The position numbers and the translations under genes were made by a program. Shown here piece by piece: positions 1 through 14,000 of a DNA stretch of 64,000 nucleotides. The notes beneath the pieces are model-generated. The model searched no databases and was not told the origin of the DNA. It saw only the letters and a program-made list of their open reading frames with translations. This DNA comes from Siderastrea radians. Lineage: Eukaryota; Cnidaria; Anthozoa; Scleractinia; Rhizangiidae. Within the stretch, counting starts at the first letter, position 1, and every line of letters starts with the position of its first letter. The DNA lies in assembly GCA_964017195.1 (NCBI GenBank), contig OZ024887.1, forward strand, positions 68,288,728-68,352,727, read 5' to 3'.

Positions 1-136
1 CTACCTACAAGTTTGTGTGAAATTGCAGGCCACAAAAACTTTCTTATGTGTTCAACAGGTACAATATATTTTTTAGTTGTAATCCTTTTTATGTCTGTTT
101 ACTGACAGTGGTTAAATCCATGGTCTTCGCGCCTTG

Positions 137-367
137 CGTGCGTTTCTCGAAAGTCCCGAAAAGTTTTGGGCCCCGAAAAGCCATTTGTAAAAATATGAAC
201 CACTCATTCTTCAAAGCTGTCATTTTAACATGTTTTTCACTGAGATAAGAAATGTTTAACGTTTAGCAAAGTTTCTTGCGTAGAAACTTTTTTGTTTTCA
301 AGAAACAGTGTGAATTATCGTGCCCGAAATCGGTCCGAAATGTTTCGGGGCTTTCAAGAAACGCACG
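137..367. repeat. Palindromic MITE-like element
   Basis: The left end CGTGCGTTTCTCGAAAG is the near-perfect reverse complement of the right end at 351-367. Both arms continue into CCCGAAA-type sequence. The 231-bp length and absence of coding suggest a non-autonomous DNA element. Its ends resemble those of the element at 20966-21203 (CCGTTTCTCGA). Confidence 0.75.
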
Positions 368-404
368 TCTGATTAGCCACTTATTGACAAACACTGATTT
401 TCCT

Positions 405-735
405 TTTCGCAGCTACTTAATTTGCGTTTATAACTGCGATGTTCTTTCATTCATTAAGTCTTTTACCCACAGTTCATATCATTGGGCAATATTTCGTATA
501 TTTCGCTTCCATCTATTCATCCTCCAAAGGTATCTTACGAAGTCACGTATTGACCAGCTGCCAGATGGTTTGATAGCTCAGTTGGTAGAGCACTGCACTA
601 GTAAGTAACCACAGGGTCATGAGTTTGCAGTCCTGAGTCAGTCAAGCCTGAATTTTTCATGCTTTCTATTTCGCAGCTGCTGAAGTTACTTTCCTATCTG
701 GGGTGTTCTTTCATTTATTAAAACACTGGTTCAAC
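405..735 (+). repeat. tRNA-derived SINE sequence, degraded
   Basis: A tRNA-like A-box region (TAGCTCAGTTGGTAGAGC, about 574) is followed by a weak B box. TTTCGCAGCTGCTGAAGTT (about 670) resembles the reverse complement of the SINE tail at 43400-43950. A second, older tail copy lies at 405-460. This looks like the same family as at 43.4-43.9 kb, more diverged. Confidence 0.6.
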
Positions 736-1054
736 GGTTAGCGTCTGCAGTGTGAATCAGAGAAGACAATACGTTGAGCCAGACTCGCAAAATTTTGCTA
801 GCAATCGTCGTTTTCGCTGCCTACAGCTTTTTATTTACTTCTCATTTTACGCTTTTTTCCCTGAGACTGTCGTAGCAGACGTGAGGACCTGAACGTTGCT
901 GTCTACTACTCCTGTTACGCTTCTTACTGCTACAAAACGTTATGAGAAGGCTGAGGATTTTGTGGTCAGAATCTTGAGAATCTTGAGCCAGTGAGACGGG
1001 AGTTGCACATGTTTACTGTTTTATTGCATTATTTTATTCTCTGTCTTTTCACAG

Positions 1055-4000
1055 CTTTTGCGTGCTATGTTTGGTATCAATGCACTGAGCCAGCCTGAAC
1101 TGATGCAGACCCCAATTGTCCCTCCATGTCTGGCTGACAGCCATGTTACATTGCCAGCACAGATGGATCAGTTGCCGGCCCTGGACGAACATCTTTACCA
1201 CTCCTGCTTTGTTCATCCATTAGCTCTTCTTACACAGACCCTGAACAAGTTGAAACCTAAGGAAGAAGGAAAAGATAAAGCAAAGGAAACGGAAGCTTTG
1301 GGGTGTGTGTTTTTATTGTAATTTAGGTGACACTTAATACAAGTCTTTGCTATTCAGAAACTTGCAAAGTTTTTAAAGATTTCATCGGTTGATTCCTGTT
1401 ATTTTATCAGTGGCTCATGCTACATGTTGAATGTACAGTTGAATTCCGATAACTCAAATCTTCTAGGGAAATAAAAAAAGTTCGAGTTCCCGAGAGTTCG
1501 AATTATCGAGGGTAAAATTATAAAGAAAGTGTCCTGAAGGGGAAAATCATTCACTTCGAGTTGGCGGGAGGTTCGAGTTACTAAGGGTTCTAGTTACCGT
1601 GAGTCAACTGTAATTAATATTTTATCTCACTTCCTCTCTACAACCACTCTGTTGTTTTCACTTTGCATGAAATTTATCGTCTAAAACTAGCTTAAAACGA
1701 TTTTATTTATCGTTCCACATTTGTCTACATATCTATTTAACTTGCTTACTTATCTGTACGTGTTGATGTTTTCTGTAGTGGCATTGGAGTGTTCATTAAA
1801 AAACTCAGAAAAAAAGCTTCAACTACTGTTCGACCATCTATTAAACTAGACAAGGTAGGAGAAATGAGTGAAAATGAGTCGTTATGTGTTGGAACCACTT
1901 GGCAATAGCTTTAAATTCTTAACAAAATAGCTGTCCTTATACTTGTTTTGATCTCCAATAAAGCCAGATTGGTGACTTATTAAGTATACACCAAAGCGTA
2001 ACATTAACATCTTTATCTTTGTCGACATTATTGTAAATCGGATGAAGCGTTTTCTTTCGTCAATTACCGCAGGATAGCTGAAATCTCTAGAAACAATTTA
2101 AGGCCAAAGTTTTCTTGCCATGGCCAGGATAAATGTCAGTTTGAGGAACTCGAAAAGAATTGTTTATGATTCATTTGTTAGCAGGAGCTAAAAACTTCAA
2201 TCAATTATTTCTCGAAAACGCTCTCATAAAAAATGTTTAAAATCGGTCCAACTGAAGACAATTATGTGAACCACAAGTCCTATAAATAGCTTTAAAAACG
2301 AATGTCTGGATTTCCTACAAATTAAGGAAAATATAAATAGCAATGACGTCACCGTGTTGCTATGGCTACGTCGATCTCGAAAAAACCCCACCTTTTTTCA
2401 ACTTCAATTTATACCCTACAAATAGGTATAACTCGATTTCCTGTTTCGCTTGAGACATCTTTGTATTTCGTGTTCAAAGAGAGTAGGTATGGTTAGTGAA
2501 AAACCGAATCTAGCCACCTTAAGCATCTTTCTGTTTATCACTTTGTTCCTTTCTGTAGCAATCTCCCATTCATTCCTTCATCCGCTGGTTTGAACCACTT
2601 GTGATCCGTGCCTTGAAGGAGTACACCATGTCAAGTAACGTCATCTTACAACAGCAAGTGCTGAGTCTGCTAGCTCAGCTGATAAAACTCAGGGTCAACT
2701 ACTCGTTGCTGGATGCAGATCAGGCAAGTAAAGGTCTTTACCTTTAATGTGGACCTAGAGAGTGCTAGTACAAAGTTAATGTAAGGATCTTTAAACATTT
2801 TAGATCTGAAACAAGGCAAAATGAACAGCACCGCAAGAAGATACTGCTCGATAGCTTTCAAACGAACAATCATACTTAGGATCTCATCCACAGACTTCCT
2901 CTAAGCGTCCACACCATTTTTAACAGCACCATAGGAACGAACGGCTCAGTAGCTTTCCTTTGGGTGGTTATTTCAGGGTTTCATCCAGAGACTCACAAGC
3001 TAGAAACATCGTGATTTTACAGCGTAATAAACGGCACCAAAAGAAAGTACTGCTCGTTAGCTTTCATTTAAATGTCCACGCATTGTGATTTCATCCGCAG
3101 ACTTAAGGTTAGAACCACCCTGTATAGCACAATAAACAGCATATAAATAAGAAAGTACTGTTCGACCGTGAGGGTTTATTTGATAACTCAGTTGGTAGAA
3201 CACCAACCATCTTCCCAGACTTTAAAAGCCAGATACACATCACACGACTCTTGAGTGACTGGGACCCAAAAAAATTATCTTAAGACCAGTCAGGAGAGTT
3301 TAAACCACTTCTTTATGTTGATATCAATCTCTTTTCTTTCACAGGTGTTTATCAGCTATGTTCAGAAGCAGTTTGAATACATTGATGCAGGCCAGATAAG
3401 GTAAATAGGCTTCTCTTTGACCGTTTTTGTTCGTTTGATTCAATTGAAGTATACATATTTAGCCTGTTCACACTTAAAGAACTTATCAAATAGCACACAA
3501 AACAACCTTAATTCTGTTTACAAATAGAAGAAGCGGAAGTAATATATCAAACACGAGAAAGAGTGTTTCATCAGCATATCCAAACACCGAGAAGTGGGTT
3601 GAGAAAACGAGGCACAGCCGAGTTTTTTAAGCGGGATTTATTCCATTTAGAAGTAATAAATGCATTACACGTGACATAAAACAATGTTCGATTTGATTGC
3701 AGTTTTTCGACTTTTTTTCTTTTCTGCAGATCCTGCGACACGTTCCTTCCACACATCTTCCAGTTTCTTGTTCTTCTCTCGTATGAATGTTTTCAGCCCA
3801 AGTTTAATGAGCCAAAAGCTATTGTGGGAATGCCGAGAATTATCCAGCTTTGTGACGGGATCATGGCAGGAGGGCAACCAGCTCAAACTCATGGTATGCT
3901 AACAGAATTGAGGAATTACCAATGAAATCACCCTTTACTCCATTCTCCAGTTTGTTTTTACTTGCTCACTAAACTGGACTGGTTTTCTTATCTTTTTAGC

Positions 4001-4539
4001 TATTCCTGCTTTACAGCCAATCATTTATGACCTGTTTGTACTGAGAGCTGGTGGTCAGAGTGATGGTGGTGTGGATTTAGAGACGCAAAGAGAAGTTGTG
4101 GTGTCTATGCTGCTTCGTCTTGTCTATTATCCTGAGGTACGACAATCAATCAGTCAGTCAGTCAGTCAGTCAGTCAGTCAGTCAGTCGGTCAGTCAGTCA
4201 GTCAGTCAGTCAGTCGGTCAACTGTCGGTTCTTCAGTCATTCAGTCAGTTAGTCAGTCAGTCAGTCAGTCAGTCAGTCAGTCAGTCAGTCAGCCAGTCAG
4301 TCATTCATTCATTCAGTCGGTCGGTCGGTCGGTTGGTCGGTCGGTTGGTCGGTCGGTCAGTCAGCCAGTCAGTCAGCCTGTCAGTCAGTTAGTCAGCCAG
4401 TCAGTCAGTCGGTCGATCGGTCAGTCAGTCAGTCAGTCGTTTGGTCAGTCAGTCAATCAGTCCGTCAGTCAGTTGGTCGATCGGTCGGTCAGTCAGTCAT
4501 TCCATCAGGCAGTCAGGCAGTCAGTCAGTCAGTCAGTAG

Positions 4540-4580
<41 letters not shown>

Positions 4581-5072
4581 TCAGTCAGTCAGTCAGTCTC
4601 TCTCTGTGTGACTCACTCAAATGATCAGTACATCAGCCAGCCGTGTAATCAGGTTAATTTTACAGATAGATCAACAGCATATTCACACAGTTAACAAGCT
4701 ATCTATTTATTCGTACCTAGGTACTGGAGATGTTAGTTACTGTTCTTAACTGCTACCAGCGAGACGAAGTCAAGTGGAAGGATCTGTCAGGGCAGATCAT
4801 AGACCTGCTCCTTCCTCTTCTGGCCAATCAAAAGGTAAATCCTATTAACATGTGCGGATGCACGGTCATTTTGATAGCCCTTTTACGAGAGCATGGGAAA
4901 TGAAAATAAAAATTAAAGAAACGTTTAAATAACGTAAGATATGATTGTTTAGGTCCATGTGGAGTCAGAGGTTGGAGTTGAGATGCTGCAGAATCTTTTT
5001 GCTGCCGTCGCTCCTGGCTCATTGTGGCCCGTGGATGTGCTATTGAGAGTCTTGTTTTCCACTGTAGATCAG
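1055..5072 (+). CDS. HTT: HTT exons 1-8 of window: end of N-HEAT and start of bridge
   Basis: About 360 codons in eight exons. Diagnostic stretches include [14 protein letters not shown] and [15 protein letters not shown] (2559-2723), [12 protein letters not shown] (3730-3893) and [10 protein letters not shown] (4000-4136). Their order matches the vertebrate protein. The first exon encodes a less conserved HEAT helix followed by a Lys/Glu-rich linker. The exon ending at 2723 is followed by GCAAGT, a GC rather than GT donor; the acceptor at 3341-3344 is a normal CAG. The 106-nt intron 3894-3999 is among the shortest. The 584-nt intron 4137-4720 is mostly a (CAGT)n tract. Confidence 0.95.
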
Positions 5073-8000
5073 GTTAGTGTAAAAACTAGGTTAGGTCTGC
5101 TCCAGTGGCTCATTAGTCCGGAGCTTTTATATCTTTGGTTTCAAAGCATAATGGCAGCGATGGTGTGATGGTTAGCGCGTTGGACTTCAGATCTGAAGGT
5201 CGGTGGTTCGAGGCCCAGTCCCTGCCAACGTCTTGTTTCCTTAGACAACGAACTGTACCCCACATTAGCCGTGGTTACATGAGGCAACGTTACCTCGGTA
5301 GAGGGGAAAGTGGCATTTTCGCGTGTAAGCGATTTTAGCTGGGGAAAATTTTACCTACGTAAATATTCGTGATGAAGTGACTGAGAACAATTAAAAAATG
5401 CCCCAAGCAGGGTTGTAGCTAAGAAATTTGTCTGCCGGTTAGCTTAGAAATTGAGCCGGCTAAAGAAGACGCGAAGCACCTTCTGCCTTCGGGGGAGCCG
5501 ACGGGGGGCTAGGTATGGAAGGGGGTCGCCCCCTCCCATTGGGGGGTATGGGGGCCTCCCCCAGGAAATTTTGAAAATTTTAATGCAATTTGGTGCACTC
5601 TGGTGAAATCTAGGGGCTCTTTTATGCAAAAAGAAACAACCATTAAAGAGAAAAAAATATACATGCGTAGGCATTTTGTTATTTACCATCCCCTGATATT
5701 GGGATTATATATCATATTTTATTTCTAATATGAATACAAATAAAAATACATTTAACACAGGATGTTGAATATGGGAATATAAGTTTAAGGTGCTCTGTTG
5801 CTGATTTATAGATCATCATCTGAGAAGAAATCACTGTCATAGTCTGAATCACTATCACTATCACTGTCATCTTTATTTGCTTGTTCTTCCAAGTGGAACA
5901 GCCTCAAAGCACAAGAAAGAAAAGAAAATGAATAGTACCTCCTTAATTTTGTAAAGCTAACTTTTACTCTTCCACAAAAAGTAAAGTTTAACTTGATTGT
6001 TCCAGCAATAATACTTTTAATAAGGACGAGTTCGGAGCAACTGCGGAACTATTTAACACTAACTTAAAAATATTAATTTCTGGCATGTCTGACTTAACTG
6101 TAATTACCTTGTTGCCTTCGAGCAAAAAATGCTCTTATATCCCCCTGGTCGGTATCGCGTTTTCTTTTACGTTGATTTAAGCTTACATCTGCTGATTCCA
6201 TCGATGGATAGATTGTAAATTAACAACTTTCGAACAACTGTCGGACGACTTTACATTATTCACTCGTTGATCGAACAAATTATCTTGTCCCACGTTTACG
6301 AGAGATCTGAGAGACCTGGTAACAAACTCGTTCCCAATCTTTCACAACGCCTTGAATGCGGGGGGCTACCAAGCTTCGTGTTGACAAGATGGCGGACGCA
6401 GAAAACGGAAAGAGGGCACGGTAAACAAGTTCTCAAAACAAGACTTTATTTCAATTACTTTGTGGCATCGATACTCAAGGTGGTCAGGAGTTTATTCAAC
6501 CTTTTCACTTAGAATATATGATTCTAAATCGAACAACTGCTAGTGCGTAACCAAAGAACTGTTCATTGTTCATTGTTCATTGCCCTTTTAACCGAGTGTT
6601 CGCCAGCCAAAATTCAGCCGGCGATGACCTCTTTCCTAGCCGGCAAATTTCGCCGGCAGCCGGTGCTTAGCGACAACCCTGCCCAAGCAAAACCCTCGCT
6701 GGTTTGAAGGGTCGTTCGGTATCCCCAGGTAAACCTACCAATGAGAAGCCGAGTTTTGGACGCTACACGTGCAGTGCGTGATCAGCTACATGACCGAATT
6801 TGCTAGCGGCGTCCGCGTGTGGAAGTGTTGTGAGTGTTGAATTTTAACGCGATGGACTAGTATCCCATCTAGGGGGGAGTAGCAATAGTCGCAGTTGCTT
6901 CATGCTACAGAAACCGGGTTAAGTTTCGGCCGTGTGGGCCTCCCTGGCTCGTATGCGACTTTATCTACCTTCCCACAGCATAAAGTGACCAGAAATATTT
7001 TATACTGCACGTATCGCCCTGGATGGAGTGCTAGTCCAGTGCAAGGTTATCTACCAGCAATGTGCTATTCCAGCGTGACTGGACGCAATGCTTAGCGAAT
7101 TCTCTTGTCGTCGAACGAGGCTGATGGTTGCATCATCACAGCTCCTGAAGTTTAAAAACTTGTGATTTAAAAATAATCCCCAAAAAGCGGCTGTTAACAG
7201 AGCAAAGGCTGTTGCTTACTTTCAGTTGTAAATACAACTGCTTTTTGCATCATCACATCAATATAACATGTAAGAATGGTTGTTAACCCTGAGTCATGAA
7301 ATACGGTTCCAGCTTTCGAGTTAGCGGATGTTGTCCTAAACCGCAACCATTCCATTTTTTGTTTTCCGATATTTTGCTCAGAAAAATTTGGATTTTTTTT
7401 TCATTTTTTAATGTAACGGCTCCTGGGAGTGAAGGGAGCTAACGATAACTTTCTATGTTTCTTTATAGACCCAGTCAGGTGTATTAACTCGTTGGTTGGC
7501 TACAACACTTGTGGTGCTACAAACTCTCATGGCGCATGTCTCAGCGGACATTCTGTTGTCCAGAATCGACCAATCAGGATTCAGACCGAAATGTGCCAAT
7601 AAACCCGGTACTCCTTTGTTACCCATAGAGGTAAGTACTTCTTTCCCCGACGTTAAGCAAACTATTAGAACTCTGCCTTCTACAGTTCTTGCATTCTTAT
7701 TTGTCTTAACGTACTGATGCTTATTTGACGCCTCATAATAGCGATTTAAAATTTTCTTATCAATCAACTATAGTACTTCGAGGTCTCGAGTGTCGTATTT
7801 TTCATCTCCGTCCATCTGATAACAATCTATTTTTTGTTCATTCATATTTGCAGGTGTTTGTTAAATTTCTCTTTCACATGGTTGAGGTAACTGCTTGCCA
7901 TGTGAACATGACAACGAAGAGTACTGAAGAGAGCCTTCAGTCACCAAGTGAAGAGATCTTTGTATTCAAGCTGTTTGGTTGTACTTTAACATGCCTTACA

Positions 8001-11000
8001 CATCTACTGAAATCAGGTTTATTACCCAACTTGGATTTTCAGTGTTTTACAGCATTTCACTCTTTTATCATCTTTGCGGTTGCCAGTTTTTAATAGTTGA
8101 TAATTTACTGTCAGCTATTGTGAGAAAAGTGCCATTGAAATACCCAGTGACTGCTTTTTTTTTTTTACACTTATGTAACTCTGCAATAAACGTTTCAAAT
8201 AATTTTGTTTCGAAAATGCCATAAAATCTAAGGTTTAAAACTTCCCTTAGTGTTTTCGGGGCATTTTATTATGGGTGACAAGGAGAGAAAGATGGTAAAT
8301 TCTAAGCCCGGTGAACCCCTATTTAAACAATAGAGTTCTTCTGTCGAAGGCACTATCGTGTGATAGGTTGCCCGAGGAAATTTGATGTTCACAACAAATA
8401 TTACGTTCGAGGGCTTATATGAAGTTGGAACATCAAATTTCCAAGGGTACCTATCACACATAGGGCCTGAGACAGAAGGACTCTATTGTTTTTATTGTTC
8501 AACGCTAAATTTTGAGCGAAAATTGCCAAAACAGGCACTATGCGCTGATAGGCGCCCGCTGAGGAGAGACACTATCGCGTTTCGACCAGTGGGAGCACGC
8601 CAAAATTTAACGTTGTGCTATAAATAACGGTATAACGCACCCCTACATAACGAAGATCCGGTATCACGAACGAAATTCTTCAACCCAGTAATAGTAAACT
8701 GTGTGAAAAAAAACCCCGATATAATGAACCCTTGTTATAACGGACACGCTTTGCCAGTTGTTCCATCATGTTCCAGCTTTTCCGTCTGACTTTATTATGG
8801 GTTTTCATTAGCTCTCCCCAGCGCCTTTGTTGTTGTTTTTCAAGCTTTGCACTCAGTGTTTTTAGCTCAGTCCCCAGAAAAAATTCCTGTGCTTGACGTT
8901 TGGGCAAGTGTACGATTTTATCTGTGGGCTCACAAATTAAATTGATGAAAACATGAAGGCAGCTGGTCTTCTCTCTCCAACAGCAATTGTTAAGTGAACA
9001 TGTGTTTAAGATTCATCTTTTTTTTTTGGACGTGACTAACTTAGAACGTAAACCATCTATCAGTTAAGGTTATGATTTGGTCGAACACGAATGTGCAGTT
9101 TTTATCATTCCAGCAAACTTTAAGAAAGTTTCACAACTAGCAAGTACCTCACCCATCATAACACCATCTGTGGACGCCACTAATGAGTGTATGTCTCACC
9201 TTGTGGACACCCACCCAGTCCTGGTACTTCAGTGGTGTCTGGTATTACGACAGCTCAAGTACATGGACGCACACTTCTGGTGTGGGTTTATCGACACAGG
9301 ATCTCGTTTAAGCACAGGTAGGAATAAAGCAAGCCTTTCCTATAATTTTCTTTAGATTTCTCTAACTTACTAAAATTTTACTTCAAATCAAGCACATTAA
9401 ATTTGAATTTTTTTTACAACATGTGATTCAGTCTTTAACTACAAGTGTTTGTTGTTTACATAAACGATTTCTCTCTCTCCCAAATACAAGATTAGAGTGC
9501 CCCATTTCCAATCCTTTACTTCATTTCACCGCATGAAAGTACTGCTCAGTGGCGTTCAAAAGTGCTCACAGTTTGGGATTTTATCCAAAACCTCAGTAGT
9601 TATAATAACCTTGTGCAGCCAAAGGAACAACTGCACAGAAAAGTACTGCTCAGTAGCTTTATATGAATGATTGTATTTTTAACAGGTTAATGGAACAACG
9701 TCACGTCATTACCGCTGTGCTTGTTCCGCCATGTCTCAGTCTTGTAACATGGCCTCCGTTGTCCCTGGCTTTGTTCACATTTTTGACGGTTTGCAAAATG
9801 GCGTACCTAGTCACGCAAGACGTGAAGAGACATACAAGTCACACAAGACATGAATTGTTTTTTTGCCTAAATAAAATTCTCAATGATGCAAGTAATTTTG
9901 CTCCAGCGTGACAAGTGTCACGAAGGGAGTTTTTTTTTATCAGTTTGGAGAGTTCATTTGTTGGCTAGTCCTCGCGTTCATCGTCCTTAACGTTTTTTGT
10001 AGCCTCTGGTGGTGACATTGAACTGGAAGGTCCAACACTGAACAAAAATGTGACCCGATTGGGAGTGCTGCTGATGTACTGTGATCTTCTCATTACTCAA
10101 CACGTGGTATGTCCATTATTTATATTTCACATGACACTACCAGCTCTTAGCCACGGTGCTGTAACGACATTGCGCGAATCAAAGATAATTTCTAATGTTA
10201 CTGTACAGGTTGAGAATATTCCAGGTTTGAGTTCACCAAGGCCTCTGAGTAAAAAGACTAAAGACTTATTTGTACAGGGTTAGTGTAACTCCGAAGTTAA
10301 ATATTCACAAATGAAACAATACACACAATTGTGTAGAGTCCGTTTTCCCACTGGTATTTCTGAACATTTTGCCTCAGATTAAGACTACCCTGTGCAAATG
10401 CATCTTTTGTCTTTTTATTCAGCGGTCTTAGTGAAAACAAAACGGGACTGCTGGACAACGTATTTGTCCTTTATTCGTTAGGACCAAGGAATGTTGGACC
10501 TCTCTCAAGCGGGGACCCTGCTGAGAATGTGTTGTGAGGATCTTGTGCAAATGACCAGGGAACCACCTGTTCAGGGATTTCTCAGGTAAAATCCAGCTCA
10601 TTCCATGCGTCAGCTAGGTCTCAGTAGTTCCCTTGTAAACCTTTTTCAGGCTAGCGCTGGCTTATATTTTGCTTTTCTATCGTGAAGCAGATAATTATAG
10701 CCAAAAAAAAAATGGAGATAGGAGAAATTCTGTAGTAGAGAGGAGTAAACTTGGAGTTCTACGTCTTTCCAGATAGTCCTTCATAAAATACTCCCGGCAT
10801 TTTGTTATCTTTCATCATCAGTTCACTGCCTGCCTGGAGAAAGAGGATGTGAAACAATGTATTTAGTGTAAGGGCACTACATGAGGAGGGGCTCTCTAGT
10901 GTAAGGGGACAAAACGAAGAAGGGGGTGGGAAGATGAGGGGGCGGGGCTCAAACAGTCACCTCTCTAATCTCAAGGCAATGTTTGCGATAAGTACACCGC

Positions 11001-14000
11001 TGTTGTCAGTCACAAAATAATATGCAAGAGACATTTAAGACACGATAGATACCAGTCACGTCGTTAAATAGACTGTAAGAAGTTTTTGTTTTCTTCCAAG
11101 ACAGTTGAGCGCGCATGCTGCTTGCTGATCGCACGGTATGTTTCTTGCTCCATGCGCTTCACCATCATTGGAGAAAAAAATTAAGACTGCTCGCCAGTGT
11201 ATTCAATTAAGGCGATCGTCATCTTCCTTCCGCCCTTGCTCTGGTCATGCGTGTGGCATCGCAGAGGAAACCCACTCTGCTGAAAAACATCTACCCATGC
11301 CAGTTTACAATTATCTACTTGCAGTATTCTGTACAGCACTCCAGAAGGAAGCAAGCTTCTTCTTGACTCCGTTAGTTCCTGCAGATCACTTCCCGAAGCC
11401 ATGAAAAGGGTAAATAACGTAGCTTGTTATTGCAGTAGTTGTAACTCCAAGTAACGCTCAGATCAGCCTCCCTATAACTCTCTGGATAGAGTATCCAAAA
11501 GATGTGCGGAGGGTAGTGAATTCCACTTTCGTTGCGGACTCAATAAGTCCTGATGTCACCTCTACCTGATGTAATACTCACTTCCACACAAATACAAGAC
11601 AGAAAAAAGTTGATGAAAGTGATGGAAAACTTAACGCATTTGTCTCAAAGACAAACAGAAATGGGTGTTTGGTTTATTCTGTTTGTATTCAACAACAAAC
11701 AAACAACATTCCAACAACAAACAAACATTCTAGCAATATACTGGACCAGTTCTTTTTTGTCGATTTGTTTTCCATTTATCACGTGTTTATGTTCTGTTTT
11801 TAGTCAAGCTTCATGAAAGATTTACTGGTCTGTTTAAAGGGAGTACACCAGTCCCAGTCTCTTTACTTGTTGAGGATACTGGGAGAGAGTTTTCTCGACT
11901 CTTGTCATCAATCTGTCGTCCGAATGGCGGAACGTGTCATTCGTAAGAAGCTAGAGATGTATACTGCTGCACAGAAGAGGGTAATTAGTCCTGCTAAGTT
12001 TTTAAATATAAATACTTCTTTTGTTGATTTTTGATTGTATCTGTGAACAGACTTATTTCGCCGGAATTTGACAATAACAGCGTCAAGATAAAGATGACAG
12101 TTATGATGTTTCGTTAAAACTGAAATTGCTAATAAAAGTTTCACCAGCTCTTATTCCCCTGACTAGATATGTGAGATGAATAGTGACGCATTTAGTACAG
12201 TCGAAGTTCTCTTTACGGACACTTCTACAGTAACGGTCACTTCTCAGCTGTGGACAGTTTGCGTGGTCCGAAAGAGACCAGAATTCCCACAAGCTTCACC
12301 TCTGTGATACAGATTCTCATTCCTGTTCCTTTGATGTCCGTATGAAAGAGGTTCGACTCTTCGTCAAACCTGCATATTGACTGGCATGGTAATTTTGAGC
12401 GATTTGCCAATTCAGGATCCTGGAAAAAAGTTCTCAGTTTAGTGAAAAAATTAATATCCCGTTTAACTTGAAACTCTCTAGTGGTGCTTTTCAAGTATTT
12501 GTTGGATCGTTGGTTTTATTTTTCTTTAAATCAGGAAAATTCCCAGGACGTAATGGAGGATGACTTGAGATCTGTTTGTCAGTTAATTGCATCAAAGAAG
12601 GCAGGAAAGAGGTATGTTAGATTGAAATGAAAGGAAATTATAATTTGACACGCTCTTCTTCAAATTCGTGTGGTTACAGTACTGCAAAAGAGGACCATCC
12701 TTTTAGGTTTCACGTGTTTTGCGTTTGTCTGAAGCCACGTACTATACAAAAAAATATGATGAGGCCAAAACCCTAAAATAGTGTAAAAACTTCTCTAAGT
12801 TTCTTCACCATGGCAGATTACCCAAAGGAGAATGAAACCTTTGAAAGCTAATAGACTGCGAGTAGTCTCTAATTTTGGCGATGGCGATTGTGGGGCGGGC
12901 GAAATACTCACGCGCGCGCGCGCGAAATTTCGAGGAGACGCGACGCGAGGGGAGCGCCAAAATTCTAAAAGCTAATTGCTGCCTTCAACACGGTTAAAAT
13001 TATATGTGTCTGCACAGTATAATGTGACTGGCTAAAATAGAACTTGAGATCAAATGGACTGACGGATACGTCACATAACTTCAAGCCCTCTGTTTTTTTC
13101 ATCTCAGGAATTCTCCTCTTCTGTTGTTGGTAAATAAAATTCTTTTTCCCAGTCCATCCCTGGAAAGAGAACTGCCTTGCAGTGAAGAGCTAGCTTCATC
13201 CATGGACAACTATACTGTAGATAGGGTAAGCGTTTAATTTGCAGAAGTCCGTAGTTTGTAGCTTTTAGCGGGCTATAAATAGCGGGATAATTTGAAATTT
13301 TAAACTTGGATTTCGTGGTATTTAGCGTTTATTCAGTGAAGTGGAGGTGAATACTGGTGGATATTTAGCTAGCTGATTCGCAGGTTGGTAAATTTCTACT
13401 GCTGTTCACCGACATTAAGGTGTGTGTTATATGCTTAAGTGAAATATGTCATGATTTGTTATCATTTTATTTAAATCACAGGGATGGTTTCGTCGTCTCG
13501 CAGAGCAGTGTTGTTTTGCCGGTCATCCGAAGGACCAGAAGACCAACGCGATCATCCCACAAGAGGCAATTCAGATGTTGAGTGCGTTGAGTGCCAAAGA
13601 AGTTTCTGACATTGTAAATCACAAGGTTGGGTTTTATTGTAGAAATGTTTATTTCTCTCAGATGATTATGGCCCATCAATTTTTTTTAGTGTAGAAAGTA
13701 CCGTAAAAAATTAAGCTTAGATTTAGCTCAGATTAAGCCTCCCTCCAAAGGCTCTGTAAAGCCTTCATTTGTTGAGGCCTCAGATTAAAATAATACCTTC
13801 TCAGGGCTTAATGTAGCTTTGACGGTAAGCCTAAATCGTTTTACTCAGCTGGAATAATTCTTCTTGCTTAGCAGGACATTCCTGCTTTCAAACCTTCATT
13901 TTGAATAGAACTTTTTCCACAATTGGTCGGACAACCTCCATCTCGGACTTTTCACCGAAGACGCAATCCACAGTCACGCAAGGCGTACGTTTGCAGTGTA

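Larger units (their letters stand above)
1..1054 (+). other. HTT intron, left edge of window
   Basis: No exon recognised. The stretch ends in a pyrimidine-rich acceptor (CTTTTCACAG at 1045-1054). It contains a palindromic MITE (137-367) and SINE-like sequence (405-735). The rest holds nothing I can name. Confidence 0.7.

Noticed and set aside
4071..4694. 207-codon Ser/Gln/Val repeat protein overlapping the end of an HTT exon
   Set aside because: It is exon 4000-4136 read through its donor into a (CAGT)n microsatellite. All forward frames are similarly open because the unit is 4 nt.
13129..13158. A 30-nt mini-intron (GTAAAT to CCCAG) inside exon 13108-13225
   Set aside because: It is too short to splice. 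Without it the frame continues openly and matches the length of the vertebrate protein in this place.
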